DNA of 64,000 nucleotides from Antarcticirhabdus aurantiaca (lineage in GTDB: Bacteria > Pseudomonadota > Alphaproteobacteria > Rhizobiales > Rhizobiaceae), in contig NZ_VTOM01000004.1 of assembly GCF_009765365.1 (NCBI RefSeq), positions 248,001-312,000 on the forward strand, in the 5' to 3' direction. The notes beneath the pieces are model-generated. The model searched no databases. It was given only the letters and a program-made list of their open reading frames with translations, and was not told the DNA's origin. A program made the position numbers and the translations under genes. Below are positions 16,715 through 25,400 of this stretch, piece after piece; the stretch's first letter is position 1; each line of letters starts with the position of its first letter.

Positions 16715-17962
16715 ATGACGACGAGCACGCCTGGCGGGCCGAGCACCTTCGTCGAGACGCGCCGGGAGGTCCTTCCGCGAGCCGGGAAGCGGTTGCCCGG
16801 GCGCTTGCGGGATGTGCTGTGCCTCGAGGACTTTGAGCCGCATGCCCGACGGATGCTGCCGCGGCCCTTGTTCGGCTACATCGCGGGCGCCAGCGAGACG
16901 GGCGCTTCGCTGCGGGAGAACGCCACCTCGTTCAAGCGACACGCCTTTCGCCCGCGCGTCCTCACGAACGTGTCGAAGCGCAGCCAGCGCACGCGCCTCC
17001 TCGGCCGCGACTACGACGCCCCCTTCGGCATCGCGCCGATGGGGATCAGCGCGCTCATGGCCTATCGCGGCGACCTCGTTCTCGCCGAGGCGGCCGAGGC
17101 CGCGGGCATCCCGATGATCATGAGCGGCTCCTCCCTGATCCCCCTGGAGGAGGTCGCGGCGGCCGCACCCTCGGCCTGGTTCCAGGCCTATCTTCCCGGC
17201 GAGCCCGACCGCATCGACGCGCTCGTCGACCGGGTGGCCGTCGCTGGCTTCGAAACGCTCGTCCTCACCGTCGACACGGCGACGCTCGCCAACCGCGAGA
17301 ACAACGTGCGGGCCGGCTTCTCGACGCCGCTGCGCCCGAGCCTCGCGCTCGCCTGGCAGGGCGTCTCGCACCCCCGCTGGACGGCCCTCACCTTCCTGCG
17401 AACGATCGCGCGCCACGGCGTTCCGCACTTCGAGAATTCCTATGCCACGCGCGGCGCGCCGATCCTCGCCCGCTCGGTGATGCGCGATTTCGGGAAGCGC
17501 GACCATCTCGACTGGCGCCATCTCGAGCAGATCCGCCGACGCTGGCCGGGCAAGCTGGTCGTGAAGGGCATCATCAGCGCCGAGGACGCCGTCGCCGCCG
17601 TCGAGCGGGGCGTCGACGGCATCGTCGTGTCGAACCATGGCGGGCGCCAGCTCGACGGCACGATGGCGCCTCTCGACGCGCTTCCCGCCGTCGCCGATGC
17701 CGTCTCCGGACACGCAGCCGTCATGATCGACGGCGGCGTGCGGCGCGGCAGCGACGTCCTGAAGGCCCTCGCCCTCGGCGCCGACTTCGTCTTCGTCGGC
17801 CGCCCCTTCCTTTACGCCGCCGCCGCCTTCGGCCGAGCCGGGGCGGACCGCGCCGGGGCCATCCTCAAGGAGGAGATCCACCGAAACATGGCGCTCCTCG
17901 GCATCAACAGCGTCGGCGAACTGGACGCGACCGCGCTCACGCGCAGCCGGCTGCCGCGGTGA
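16715..17962 (+). CDS. FMN-dependent alpha-hydroxy-acid oxidase/dehydrogenase
   Basis: 415 residues of the lactate/glycolate oxidase family. Flavin-site motifs include FGIAPMGISALM, the catalytic-histidine segment VSNHGGRQLDG (~308), and the phosphate-binding IDGGVRRGSDVLKALALGAD. PYVGRPFLYA-type ending is present. It oxidises an L-2-hydroxy acid to the 2-oxo acid. Lying downstream of tctCBA and opposite a D-2-hydroxyacid dehydrogenase, it suggests oxidation of an imported hydroxy acid, possibly both stereoisomers. Confidence 0.88.
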   Translation: MTTSTPGGPSTFVETRREVLPRAGKRLPGRLRDVLCLEDFEPHARRMLPRPLFGYIAGASETGASLRENATSFKRHAFRPRVLTNVSKRSQRTRLLGRDYDAPFGIAPMGISALMAYRGDLVLAEAAEAAGIPMIMSGSSLIPLEEVAAAAPSAWFQAYLPGEPDRIDALVDRVAVAGFETLVLTVDTATLANRENNVRAGFSTPLRPSLALAWQGVSHPRWTALTFLRTIARHGVPHFENSYATRGAPILARSVMRDFGKRDHLDWRHLEQIRRRWPGKLVVKGIISAEDAVAAVERGVDGIVVSNHGGRQLDGTMAPLDALPAVADAVSGHAAVMIDGGVRRGSDVLKALALGADFVFVGRPFLYAAAAFGRAGADRAGAILKEEIHRNMALLGINSVGELDATALTRSRLPR

Positions 17963-17967
17963 GGCCG

Positions 17968-17996
17968 AAGCGCAGCGTACCGGCGTCGCTGCGCTT
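17968..17996 (+). terminator. hairpin terminator after the hydroxy-acid oxidase gene
   Basis: AAGCGCAGCG (17968-17977) and CGCTGCGCTT (17987-17996) form a perfect 10-bp stem with a nine-base loop, six bases after the stop codon. Only a short T run follows. It probably ends the iclR-tctCBA-oxidase transcription unit and could also serve the convergent LysR pseudogene. Confidence 0.6.
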
Positions 17997-18104
17997 TCCA
18001 AGCGGCCTGACCGCCGATGCCGGGCTTCAGAGGATCGTCGTGCCCGCTCATCTTCGGAGTCGGAGCCTGAAGGCGCGTTGCATCCGCCGGGGCGGAGCCG
18101 CCGC

Positions 18105-19007
18105 TCAGGATCGTTCCGGGCGGTGTCTCCTGACATGGTCCACGAAGGCGCGCAGTCTCGAGGGCATGTTCCGGCGGCTCGGATAGTAAAGGAAGAAGCC
18201 GGGAAAGGGCGGGCAGTAGGCATCGAGCACGGAGACGAGAGCACCGCTTTCGAGGTCGGGCCGGAAGGTGTCCTCCATGCCGAAGGTGATGCCCGCCCCG
18301 GCCCGCGCCAGCTTCACCATCAGATGCATGTCGTTCGTCGTGACCTCCGGCTCGACCGCCACCGCGAAGTCGCGGCCATCGTCCGTGAACTCCCATCGAT
18401 AGGGCGCGGCGCGAGGCGCCGGCCGCCAGCCGATGCAGCGGTGCGACGCCAGATCGCGCGGATGGGACGGCGCGCCCGCGCGCGCCAGATAGGACGGCGC
18501 GCAGACGGCAGCCTGGCGCTGGTCGGCCGAGACGGGCACGGCGATCATGTCCTGCTCGATCACCTCGCCGAGCCGCACGCCGGCATCGAAGCCGTGGGCC
18601 ACGATGTCGAACTCCTCGTCCGTCACGAGCACGTCGAGCTGCACGTCGGGGCAGGCCAGGCAGAACTCGGCGAGAAGCGTGCCGGACAGGATGCTCTCGG
18701 CGATCGACGACACGGCCAGCCGCAGCTGCCCTCGCACCTCGGCCCGATGGGCGCGGGCGCCGTCCAGCGCCGCCCGCATCTCGGCGATGGCCGGCGCGAT
18801 CTACTCGCGCAGCCGTGCCCCCTCCTCGGTGAGGCTCATGCTGCGGGTCGTGCGCCGCACGAGCGTCACGCCGAGCTCCTCCTCCAGGCGCCGCAAGGTC
18901 TGGCTGACCGCCGAGCGCGTCACGCCCAGGCGGTCGGCGGCGCCGCGAAAGCTCGTCTCCTCGGCCACGACGGCGAACACGGCGAGGGCGTTGAGATCGG
19001 CGCGCAT
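18105..19007 (-). pseudogene. LysR-family regulator interrupted by an in-frame amber codon
   Basis: Reading 19007 to 18105 gives a normal 300-residue LysR protein except that codon 69 (18803-18801) is TAG. The N-terminal helix-turn-helix (LNALAVFAVVAEETSFRGAA, VTRSAVSQTLRRLEEELGV) ends LTEEGARLRE before the stop. The same frame continues with IAPAIAEMRAALDG, the linker-helix sequence usual at this position, and a full substrate-binding domain. The frame is intact, so one base change restores it; read-through or sequencing error is possible. It is divergent from the SDR gene it probably regulated. Confidence 0.82.
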
Positions 19008-19154
19008 CGGTTAGTTCTGCTTTCCAGCCTGTCAAGCATGAGGCGTCTTCCGACGACAATGGCGCAGGTCTACATCCACGGCAACCGCTGCGGAGCGTCA
19101 TCGATCGCTCCCGCGACGGGCCAGCGAACAACCAGACCACCAAGGAGACTTCCC

Positions 19155-19883
19155 ATGGCACTCGACAAGGTCGTTCTCATCACCGGCGCGTCCTCTGGCA
19201 TCGGCGTGGGCATCGCCCGCGAGCTCGCCGCGGCCGGCGCCACCCTCATGCTCGGCGCCCGTCGCACCGACCGGCTCGACGCCCTGGCCGACGAACTCCG
19301 CCAGAACGGCGCCGCCGTCGCCACGCGCAGGCTCGACGTCACCGACCGCGCCGACGTGTCCGCCTTCGCGAACGCCGCGCGCGAGGCCTTCGGGCGCGTC
19401 GACGCGATCGTCAACAATGCCGGCGTCATGCCCCTGTCCCCCATGGCCTCGCTCAAGGTGGACGAGTGGGACCAGATGATCGACGTCAACGTGAAGGGCG
19501 TTCTCTACGGCATCGCCGCCGTTCTGCCGGAGATGACGGCGCGCGGCTCCGGCCACGTCGTCAACATCGCCTCGATCGGCGCGCTCGCCGTCTCCCCGAC
19601 GGCCGCCGTCTACTGCGCGACGAAGTTCGCGGTGCGGGCGATCTCGGACGGATTGCGCCAGGAGCGGCAGGACATCCGCGTCACCTGCATCCATCCGGGC
19701 GTGGTGGAAAGCGAGCTGGCCTCCACCATCACCGACCGGCAGGCGGCCGAGCTGATGGAAACTTATCGCTCGATCGCCCTCAAGCCGGACGCGATCGGCC
19801 GGGCCGTCCGGTTCGCGCTGGAGCAGCCCGAGGACGTCGACGTCAACGAGATCGTCGTGCGCCCGCTTCGGTCGGCCCATTGA
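19155..19883 (+). CDS. short-chain dehydrogenase/reductase
   Basis: 242 residues of classical SDR type: cofactor motif TGASSGIG (~12), NNAGV (~88), catalytic Ser in NIASIG and the YCATK motif (~153). A basic GARRTDR segment after beta-2 suggests NADP(H). AAGGAG precedes the ATG at 19155. It shares one base with the next gene (TGATG) and is divergent from the LysR pseudogene. Substrate unknown. Confidence 0.9.
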   Translation: MALDKVVLITGASSGIGVGIARELAAAGATLMLGARRTDRLDALADELRQNGAAVATRRLDVTDRADVSAFANAAREAFGRVDAIVNNAGVMPLSPMASLKVDEWDQMIDVNVKGVLYGIAAVLPEMTARGSGHVVNIASIGALAVSPTAAVYCATKFAVRAISDGLRQERQDIRVTCIHPGVVESELASTITDRQAAELMETYRSIALKPDAIGRAVRFALEQPEDVDVNEIVVRPLRSAH

Positions 19884-20206
19884 TGCGCCGGCTCGCCCTC
19901 ATCGGCCTCGCTCTCGCGGCGGCCTCGATCGACCCGTCGACGGCGGAGGAGACCACCATGTCCGCAACGGACCATCCCTATGTCGGCCTTTGGGTGACCG
20001 ACGACGGCCATGTGCGCCACGCGCTCCTGCCGAACGGGCGCTACGACGAGGCGCGGGGCACGCGCGAGAGCGCTTATCGCGGGCGCTACGAGGTGACCGG
20101 GACCCACATCGAATACTGGGACGATACCGGCTTCACCGCCGACGGCGACTTCGTCGACGCGAACACCCTCCACCACGGCGGCATGGTTCTGCGCCGACGG
20201 CCCTGA
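19883..20206 (+). CDS. Atu4866-domain protein with signal peptide
   Basis: 107 residues. Residues 1-23 look like a signal peptide (RRLALIGLALAAASID), followed by the Atu4866 domain: YVGLWVTDDGHVRHALLPNG, YDEARGTRESAYRGRYEVTG, YWDDTGFTADGDF. This small beta-barrel family was named from Agrobacterium and has no settled function. The ATG overlaps the SDR stop, so the two are co-translated. An alternative ATG at 19958 would give a cytosolic form starting at the domain. Confidence 0.8.
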   Translation: MRRLALIGLALAAASIDPSTAEETTMSATDHPYVGLWVTDDGHVRHALLPNGRYDEARGTRESAYRGRYEVTGTHIEYWDDTGFTADGDFVDANTLHHGGMVLRRRP

Positions 20207-20320
20207 CAGTCGCGTGCCTCCCGCCGGACCGGTTTGGCAGACCCGCGCCACGGATCCGCCGCTCCGGCTCGGCGGGCGGCACGCGGCCATCGGCCCCGAC
20301 TTGCAACAGGTGCTTCGCGC

Positions 20321-21427
20321 CTATCGCCAACCCTTTGCCGAGGCGACGCCGAAGCGCATCGCGGGCGGAAGCTGGAAGATGAAGTAGGGGTTGAGCATCG
20401 GCACGGCGCTGATCTGGTCGAGGCGTCGTTCCTGATCCTCCGTCAAGGTGATGTCGAGCGAGGCGATGTTCTGGGCGATCTGCTCGGCACGGCTCGCACC
20501 GATCAGCACGGAGGAAACCCCGCGACGCGTGACAGTCCAAGCCAGCGCGACCTCGGCCATCGAGCGACCGATCTCGCCGGCAACGGCTCGAAGCGTGTCC
20601 ACCACGTCGAAGTTGCGCGCCGTGAACAGCATGCCGCCGAACGGGTTGTCGCCCTTCAGTCGTTCGCGACCCTGCTCCGCCTCGCCTTGGCTCGGCGCTC
20701 CCTTGTCGGGGAGGCTCGATGAGCGGCCGGCCTCGCTCAGCATCTCGCGCCCGTACTTGCCGGTCAGCATGCCGCCGCCGAGCGGGCTCCAGGGCATCAA
20801 GCCGAGGCCGAACTCGTGCCCGACGGGCAGGATGTCGAGCTCCACGCCGCGATCAAGCAGCGAGTACTGGTACTGAAGCCCGATCGGAACGGGCAGGCCA
20901 TGGGCCTCGGCCAAGGTTGCGATCTTGGCGACGTACCAGCCCGGCGCGTTCGAGAAGCCGTAATACAGGATCTTGCCGGCCTTGACGGCACCGGCCAGCG
21001 TCTGAAGAACCTCCTCCGCGGGCGTGATGCGGTCCCAGACATGAACCCAGTACAGGTCGATGTAGTCGGTGCCGAGACGGCGCAGCGACCCGTCGAGGCC
21101 GGCGCGGATGGCCTTCGCGCCGTTGCCGCCACTGTGCGGATTGCCGTCCTGACTGCGGGCGAACCCGGCCTTGGTGGCGATCACCGTGCGGTCGCGCGCG
21201 CCCGTCTCGCGGACGAACGCACCGACCATCTCCTCGCTGCGCCCGCCCGCGTAGATATCGGCCGTATCGATGAAGTTGCCGCCGGCCTCGACATAGGCGT
21301 CGAACACGGCGCGTGATTGTTCGCGTCCCGAACCCCAACGCTCGGCGCCGAATGTCATCGTTCCCAAGGCCAGCGGGCTGACGAGAAGACCTGAGCGGCC
21401 AAGCGTGCGGTAATGTGTCAGATCCAT
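20321..21427 (-). CDS. aldo/keto reductase
   Basis: 368 residues of the AKR superfamily: YRTLGRSGLLVSPLALGTMT start, catalytic Asp and Tyr in FIDTADIYAGGRSE, Lys in VIATKAGF and His in YWVHVWD. The C-terminal GVSSVLIGASRAEQIAQN is the NADPH-binding segment. The ATG at 21427 is chosen over an upstream in-frame start since the family begins at MDLTHYRTLG. It is divergent from a LysR gene that is its probable regulator. Confidence 0.9.
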   Translation of the reverse strand: MDLTHYRTLGRSGLLVSPLALGTMTFGAERWGSGREQSRAVFDAYVEAGGNFIDTADIYAGGRSEEMVGAFVRETGARDRTVIATKAGFARSQDGNPHSGGNGAKAIRAGLDGSLRRLGTDYIDLYWVHVWDRITPAEEVLQTLAGAVKAGKILYYGFSNAPGWYVAKIATLAEAHGLPVPIGLQYQYSLLDRGVELDILPVGHEFGLGLMPWSPLGGGMLTGKYGREMLSEAGRSSSLPDKGAPSQGEAEQGRERLKGDNPFGGMLFTARNFDVVDTLRAVAGEIGRSMAEVALAWTVTRRGVSSVLIGASRAEQIAQNIASLDITLTEDQERRLDQISAVPMLNPYFIFQLPPAMRFGVASAKGWR

Positions 21428-21529
21428 CGATCGGCTCCGTGCGAGTTGTGCTCGCTCGAAGAGATAGATGGCGTCGCCCGTCGTGATTAGCGGTTGCTGC
21501 CCGCATGATCTTGTGAGCAGCATGCAGGA

Positions 21530-22426
21530 ATGCAGCGAACCGAACTCAACGATCTCATGGCGTTCGAGGCGATTGCTCGCGAGCGCAGCTTCACCCGCGC
21601 GGCGGCTCGCCTCGGCATGTCGGCGTCAGCGCTCAGTCATGCCATGCGCGGGCTCGAAGCTCGCTTGGGCGTGCGCCTGCTCGCGCGAACGACGCGCAGC
21701 GTTTCGCCGACGGAAGCGGGCGAGCACCTGCTGCGCTCTCTGACGCCGGCTCTTGCCGAGATCGAGAACGGTCTGACGAGCCTTGCCGACTGGCGCGAGA
21801 TGCCGTCCGGCACGGTGAGGCTGACCACCTTCTCCTATGCCGCCGAGACCATCCTGCGCCCGAAGCTTCCGGCCTTCCTGCTCGCCAATCCAAACGTCAA
21901 CGTCGAGATCGACGTCAACGACGCGCTGACCGATATCGTCGAGGCCGGCTTCGATGCCGGCATCCGCTTCAACGAAACGGTTCCGAAGGACATGATCGCC
22001 GTCAAGGTCGGTCCCGACCTTCGCACGGCCGTCGTCGGCACGCCGGACTATTTCAAGCGCCATCCGATCCCCGAGACACCGGACGACCTGCGCCGGCACG
22101 TTTGCATCAACTACCGCCTGCGGACGAGCGGCGGACTTCTGCCATGGGAGTTCGAGTCCGGGAGACGCGACATCAATGTCCGCCCCAGCGGTCAGCTGAT
22201 CACCAATGACGGCCCTCTCGTGGCGGCGGCCGTGCGCGCCGGCGCAGGCCTCGGCTACATGATGGAGCACGAGGTCGCCGATGATGTCGCCGCGGGCCGC
22301 CTCGTCCAGGCCTTGACCGATTACTGCCCCGTCTTCCCGGGATGCCGGCTCTATCATTCGAGCCGCCGGCAGATGCCGCCGGCCTTGCGGGCCTTGGTCG
22401 ACGCCCTGCGCCACACCGAAGCCTGA
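21530..22426 (+). CDS. LysR-family transcriptional regulator
   Basis: 298 residues: N-terminal winged helix ([40 protein letters not shown], ~4-62) and a LysR substrate-binding domain ([39 protein letters not shown]). It starts 102 nt from the divergent aldo/keto reductase gene, the usual position for LysR control of that gene. It resembles the pseudogenised LysR at 18105-19007 in its DAGVR/DAGIR and VEQDMIAVPV-type segments, so the two loci may be paralogous. Confidence 0.9.
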   Translation: MQRTELNDLMAFEAIARERSFTRAAARLGMSASALSHAMRGLEARLGVRLLARTTRSVSPTEAGEHLLRSLTPALAEIENGLTSLADWREMPSGTVRLTTFSYAAETILRPKLPAFLLANPNVNVEIDVNDALTDIVEAGFDAGIRFNETVPKDMIAVKVGPDLRTAVVGTPDYFKRHPIPETPDDLRRHVCINYRLRTSGGLLPWEFESGRRDINVRPSGQLITNDGPLVAAAVRAGAGLGYMMEHEVADDVAAGRLVQALTDYCPVFPGCRLYHSSRRQMPPALRALVDALRHTEA

Positions 22427-22646
22427 GCGTCCCTTGAAGGGTCGCGCGTCGTCGGGCATCCCCAGCCATCCTCGCTATCACCGAACGGCGGCGTCCATCA
22501 CATGACCAAGCGCGCGATCGTCGTGATCGGCGGCAAGACCGTTCCGGCCGCCGGTGTGCACACAGCCGACATGGCGGGGCTCGGCCGGGCTTGCGGCAAG
22601 GCCATGTCGGCTCGGGGCCGTCGGTCGGCCGCTCCTCCGCGCCATC

Positions 22647-22961
22647 TCAGGCGCCGCCCCTTCCCTTTCCGTCGATCAAGACCGCCTGCTGCCACCGGCC
22701 TGGCGCTTTGTCCGTCCGGTGGATGCAGCCCGCCCAGCAGCAAGGCCGCCGTTTTCCCTCCGAGAGTTCTTCGAGGGTCCGCCGGATGCGGCGCTCACGC
22801 GTCGCCGGCTGCTTCGCATCCTCAACCCAGCAGATGAATTCGTTCCGGCCGAGCGGCGTCAGGCGCTGCCAGAGCGCATAGACCACCGGATCCGATCGCA
22901 GCGCGACCTGAAGATCGTCCTGCGCTTCGTGGACGGTTCCATGCGGGAATGCTGCCTCCAC
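22647..22961 (-). CDS. YdeI/OmpD-associated family protein
   Basis: 104 residues matching the C-terminal YdeI/OmpD-associated domain: VALRSDPVVYALWQRLTPLG, NEFICWVEDAKQPATRERRI, RRTLEELSEGKRRPCCW. Related proteins are 90-200 residues long and have no proven enzymatic role; some members are linked to resistance to antimicrobial peptides. It stands alone, with no gene within 200 nt on its strand. The C-terminal 15 residues (QQAVLIDGKGRGGA) look unconserved. Confidence 0.7.
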   Translation of the reverse strand: MEAAFPHGTVHEAQDDLQVALRSDPVVYALWQRLTPLGRNEFICWVEDAKQPATRERRIRRTLEELSEGKRRPCCWAGCIHRTDKAPGRWQQAVLIDGKGRGGA

Positions 22962-23265
22962 GGGAGCCTCCGATCACCCCGGCCCGACAGTCGATCGTCT
23001 CGGTCCGGCTTCGATCAACAGGCTCGGAGACTGCTCGCAAAATGGCGGCATGTCGATGACCGCTCGATCAACGCGTCCGGCGTCACGAAGGAGCCGTCGG
23101 CACCTTGCGCCGAGACGAGGGGCCCGCCTCGCCTCGTCGGCTGGGTCGAAGAACGCGGCGGCGCTTGCCGCGAGCCGCGCGGTACTGGCACCATTCCTTC
23201 CGGCGGCAGCGACCTGGCCCTGAAATGCGGGCCGGAATGGCTCCGGCGCGGCGACGGAGAATGCG
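22962..23265. other. intergenic region without supported gene
   Basis: A basic, Arg/Ala-rich frame at about 23049-23222 on the plus strand has an ATG but no ribosome site and no recognisable family. I see no dyad or promoter worth calling. Confidence 0.4.
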
Positions 23266-23622
23266 ATGGTGTTGATTCTTCTGTTCCCGATGGCCGTTCT
23301 CGGCGCCGCGGTGCTGCTTCTCCTGTCGCGGCACCGGACGGGGACGTGGAAGGCCGCCCGCGGCGGCCCGCTCCTGCTGCTTCTGACGCTTCTCGCCAGC
23401 TACGCCCTGGCCTTCGCCGCCTTGAACGCGGATCCCTATTACGAGGACAACGGGGCGGCGGAGTTCATCGAGTTTCGGTATCGCTGGACCTGGGCGGCGG
23501 TGATCGGCGGCCTCGTCTCCATGTTCAGCGTGCCCGGCGTCTTCGCCCTGCGTGCCCTCTGGCTCTGGTGGCGGTGCCGGAACGCGCGGGGTACGGACGG
23601 ACCGCCCCGGGAGCGCGCCTGA
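23266..23622 (+). CDS. small membrane protein of unknown function
   Basis: 118 residues with three hydrophobic spans (LILLFPMAVLGAAVLLLL ~3-20; GGPLLLLLTLLASYALAFAA ~33-52; WAAVIGGLVSMFSVPGVFAL ~75-95) and an acidic periplasmic loop (NADPYYEDNGAAEFIE). GGAGA lies upstream of the ATG. I do not recognise the family. The gene is isolated. Confidence 0.55.
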   Translation: MVLILLFPMAVLGAAVLLLLSRHRTGTWKAARGGPLLLLLTLLASYALAFAALNADPYYEDNGAAEFIEFRYRWTWAAVIGGLVSMFSVPGVFALRALWLWWRCRNARGTDGPPRERA

Positions 23623-23706
23623 AGCGGCGTCGGACCCGACGCGCCGAGCATCGGGGGAACGTGCGGCATCCTCGATCGCCCCGACCGCCCGGGATGAGGT
23701 CGCGGC

Positions 23707-24621
23707 TCATCGCGGTCCGAGGATGCTCGCAAGGATGCCGGCCGCCAGGCAGAGCGGGAGGCAGAGGACGGCGCGAAACCCGGCCCAGGCGAAAACCTGC
23801 AGGGCAAGGCCGGCAAAGGACGCCGTCGCCAGCGCCATGATCAGGGCGAGCGACTGGTCGAGACCGTCGATGCCGATGCCGGCCAGGATCGCCGCCGCGA
23901 GCACCGCGGTCGCGAGACCGCCGCTCCAGAGCGCGGATCGGTAGACGCGTGCGAACTCGCCGCGCTCGCGGCCCCGTCCCCAGCGGCGGCGCGCCCGGCC
24001 GCGCCAAAGGGCGGCCGAGCGGCGCCATCGGGCCCGCGCCGGCCGACCGAACAAGCGCAGGGCGGCCGCCAGCGCGAACACGGCGCCGAAGAACAGCATC
24101 GAGCCCGCCTCCGGCAGCCACGTTCGATCGAGCCCCTGCCCGGACCCGCTCGCGAACACCACACCGACCCACCAGCCGGCGAGGGCCAGCGGCGCGCCGG
24201 CAAGCAGCAGGAGGGCTTCGCGAAGGGGGCGCGATCGGGCGGCGCGCCGCTCCTCGATCATCCGCCTGCGCTCCTCCCCCTCGGCTCCATCGAACCAAGG
24301 TTCGCGCCAGGCGGAGGGCCAGCCGTCGAAGTCCCGCGCCAGCCATATCGCCTCCCCTTCCAGGACGAACAGGGCGTAGGTCGGCGGGTCGGGCCAGCCG
24401 CTCCAGGTCCGTTCCATGACGATCCAGCGCCGCTCCCCCCAGTCGGCGAGCGCCACGGCGTCGTCGGCGAAGCGACCGAAGGTCGGATGGGCGCAGATCG
24501 AACGGCGCTCCTGCGGCGTCGGGGAGCGCCAGGGAACGGGAAGACGCCGGACCTGGCGGAATCGACGGGCCCAGCGCAGGTCGTCGCACAGGCTCTGTCC
24601 CAACCCATCCTCGCCTCCCAT
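23707..24621 (-). CDS. hypothetical membrane protein
   Basis: 304 residues. The N-terminal ~115 residues are soluble and Trp/Arg-rich (SAWREPWFDGAEGEERRRMI); the C-terminal part holds about four membrane spans (REALLLLAGAPLALAGWWVG; AGSMLFFGAVFALAAALRLF; LATAVLAAAILAGIGIDGL; SFAGLALQVFAWAGFRAVLC) around a very Arg-rich loop. Its ATG directly follows the stop of the upstream gene (TAGATG), so the two are a translational pair. Family not recognised. Confidence 0.6.
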   Translation of the reverse strand: MGGEDGLGQSLCDDLRWARRFRQVRRLPVPWRSPTPQERRSICAHPTFGRFADDAVALADWGERRWIVMERTWSGWPDPPTYALFVLEGEAIWLARDFDGWPSAWREPWFDGAEGEERRRMIEERRAARSRPLREALLLLAGAPLALAGWWVGVVFASGSGQGLDRTWLPEAGSMLFFGAVFALAAALRLFGRPARARWRRSAALWRGRARRRWGRGRERGEFARVYRSALWSGGLATAVLAAAILAGIGIDGLDQSLALIMALATASFAGLALQVFAWAGFRAVLCLPLCLAAGILASILGPR

Positions 24622-25362
24622 CTACGTCCCGCAGTCCACCGACGCCATCAGGTCCCAGGCCTCGCTCAGGTCCGGCTCGCCGCCGTCTTCGGCCTGGCCG
24701 CGCCATTCGAACCGAAGGATCCCCGTCGCTGTCGCCCGCTCCGCCCGCAGGGTGATCTCGTCGCCTCCCGAGCCGCCGCTCTCGCGGGCGAGAGCGTAGC
24801 GCACGATGTCGGCGCCGACGCGGCGCCGCTGCCCGAGACCGGGCGTCGCCTCGCCGGGCGGATGAAGCGAGACCGTCATCTCGCGGACCGCGCGCTGCGT
24901 CCGCCAGCCCAGGGGACGGAGCCGGAAGCCGCTTGCCGTCCGCTCCGTCTCGTAGCCGGCGAGATCGGCGGGCGGGCAACCGCTGCCGGTGCCGGTGCCG
25001 GTGCCGGTGGTGATCCGCAGGGTCGTATCCGGGAACACGAACTCCACGAAGCTTCCGTCCTCGCTCCAGCGGATCACCCGGTGCGCGGAGCGCGAGCCGA
25101 AGAAGGGGCCGGGGACGGGAGTGCCGATCAACGCGTGCCGCACGCCCGGCCCCTCGAGCCGGTATTCGAACCAGCGGCGGGGCGTGCCGGTCAGGAAGGA
25201 GCGCTCCGACCAGTCGGTGACCGAGGTGGTGAAGCGCCCGTCGGGCGAGGCGCGCGTCTCGCCGGTGCCGACCGGCATGACCTCGAGGTAGCGCCACGCG
25301 CCGCCCGCCGCGAGGCCGACAACGAGAAGGCAGAGGAGCGCGACGCTTCGCCGGCTTATCAA
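24622..25362 (-). CDS. hypothetical exported or membrane-anchored protein
   Basis: 246 residues from a TTG at 25362 with GGAGG seven bases upstream; a longer ATG frame from 25539 overlaps the neighbouring gene and is rejected. An uncleaved or cleaved N-terminal helix (SVALLCLLVVGLAAGGAW) precedes a beta-rich domain with SPDGRFTTSV and RVIRWSEDGSFVEFVFPDTT, reminiscent of repeats that describe string or sensor beta-sandwiches. A (Gly-Thr) run is encoded by four GCCGGT hexamers. Adjacent to the membrane-protein gene with no spacing. Confidence 0.55.
   Translation of the reverse strand: MISRRSVALLCLLVVGLAAGGAWRYLEVMPVGTGETRASPDGRFTTSVTDWSERSFLTGTPRRWFEYRLEGPGVRHALIGTPVPGPFFGSRSAHRVIRWSEDGSFVEFVFPDTTLRITTGTGTGTGSGCPPADLAGYETERTASGFRLRPLGWRTQRAVREMTVSLHPPGEATPGLGQRRRVGADIVRYALARESGGSGGDEITLRAERATATGILRFEWRGQAEDGGEPDLSEAWDLMASVDCGT
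24985..25008. repeat. hexanucleotide microsatellite (GCCGGT)x4
   Basis: Four perfect GCCGGT units inside the hypothetical exported-protein gene, encoding alternating Gly-Thr on the minus strand. Copy-number change would keep the reading frame. Confidence 0.9.
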
Positions 25363-25400
25363 GACGCGCCCTCCGGATCCTGTCTGCGATCGCCGGTGCT

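Noticed and set aside
22502-22837. Plus-strand frame starting MTKRAIVVIGGK
   Set aside because: Only the first ~30 residues look protein-like; the rest is low-complexity Arg/Pro/Ser and overlaps the better supported YdeI-like gene on the other strand.
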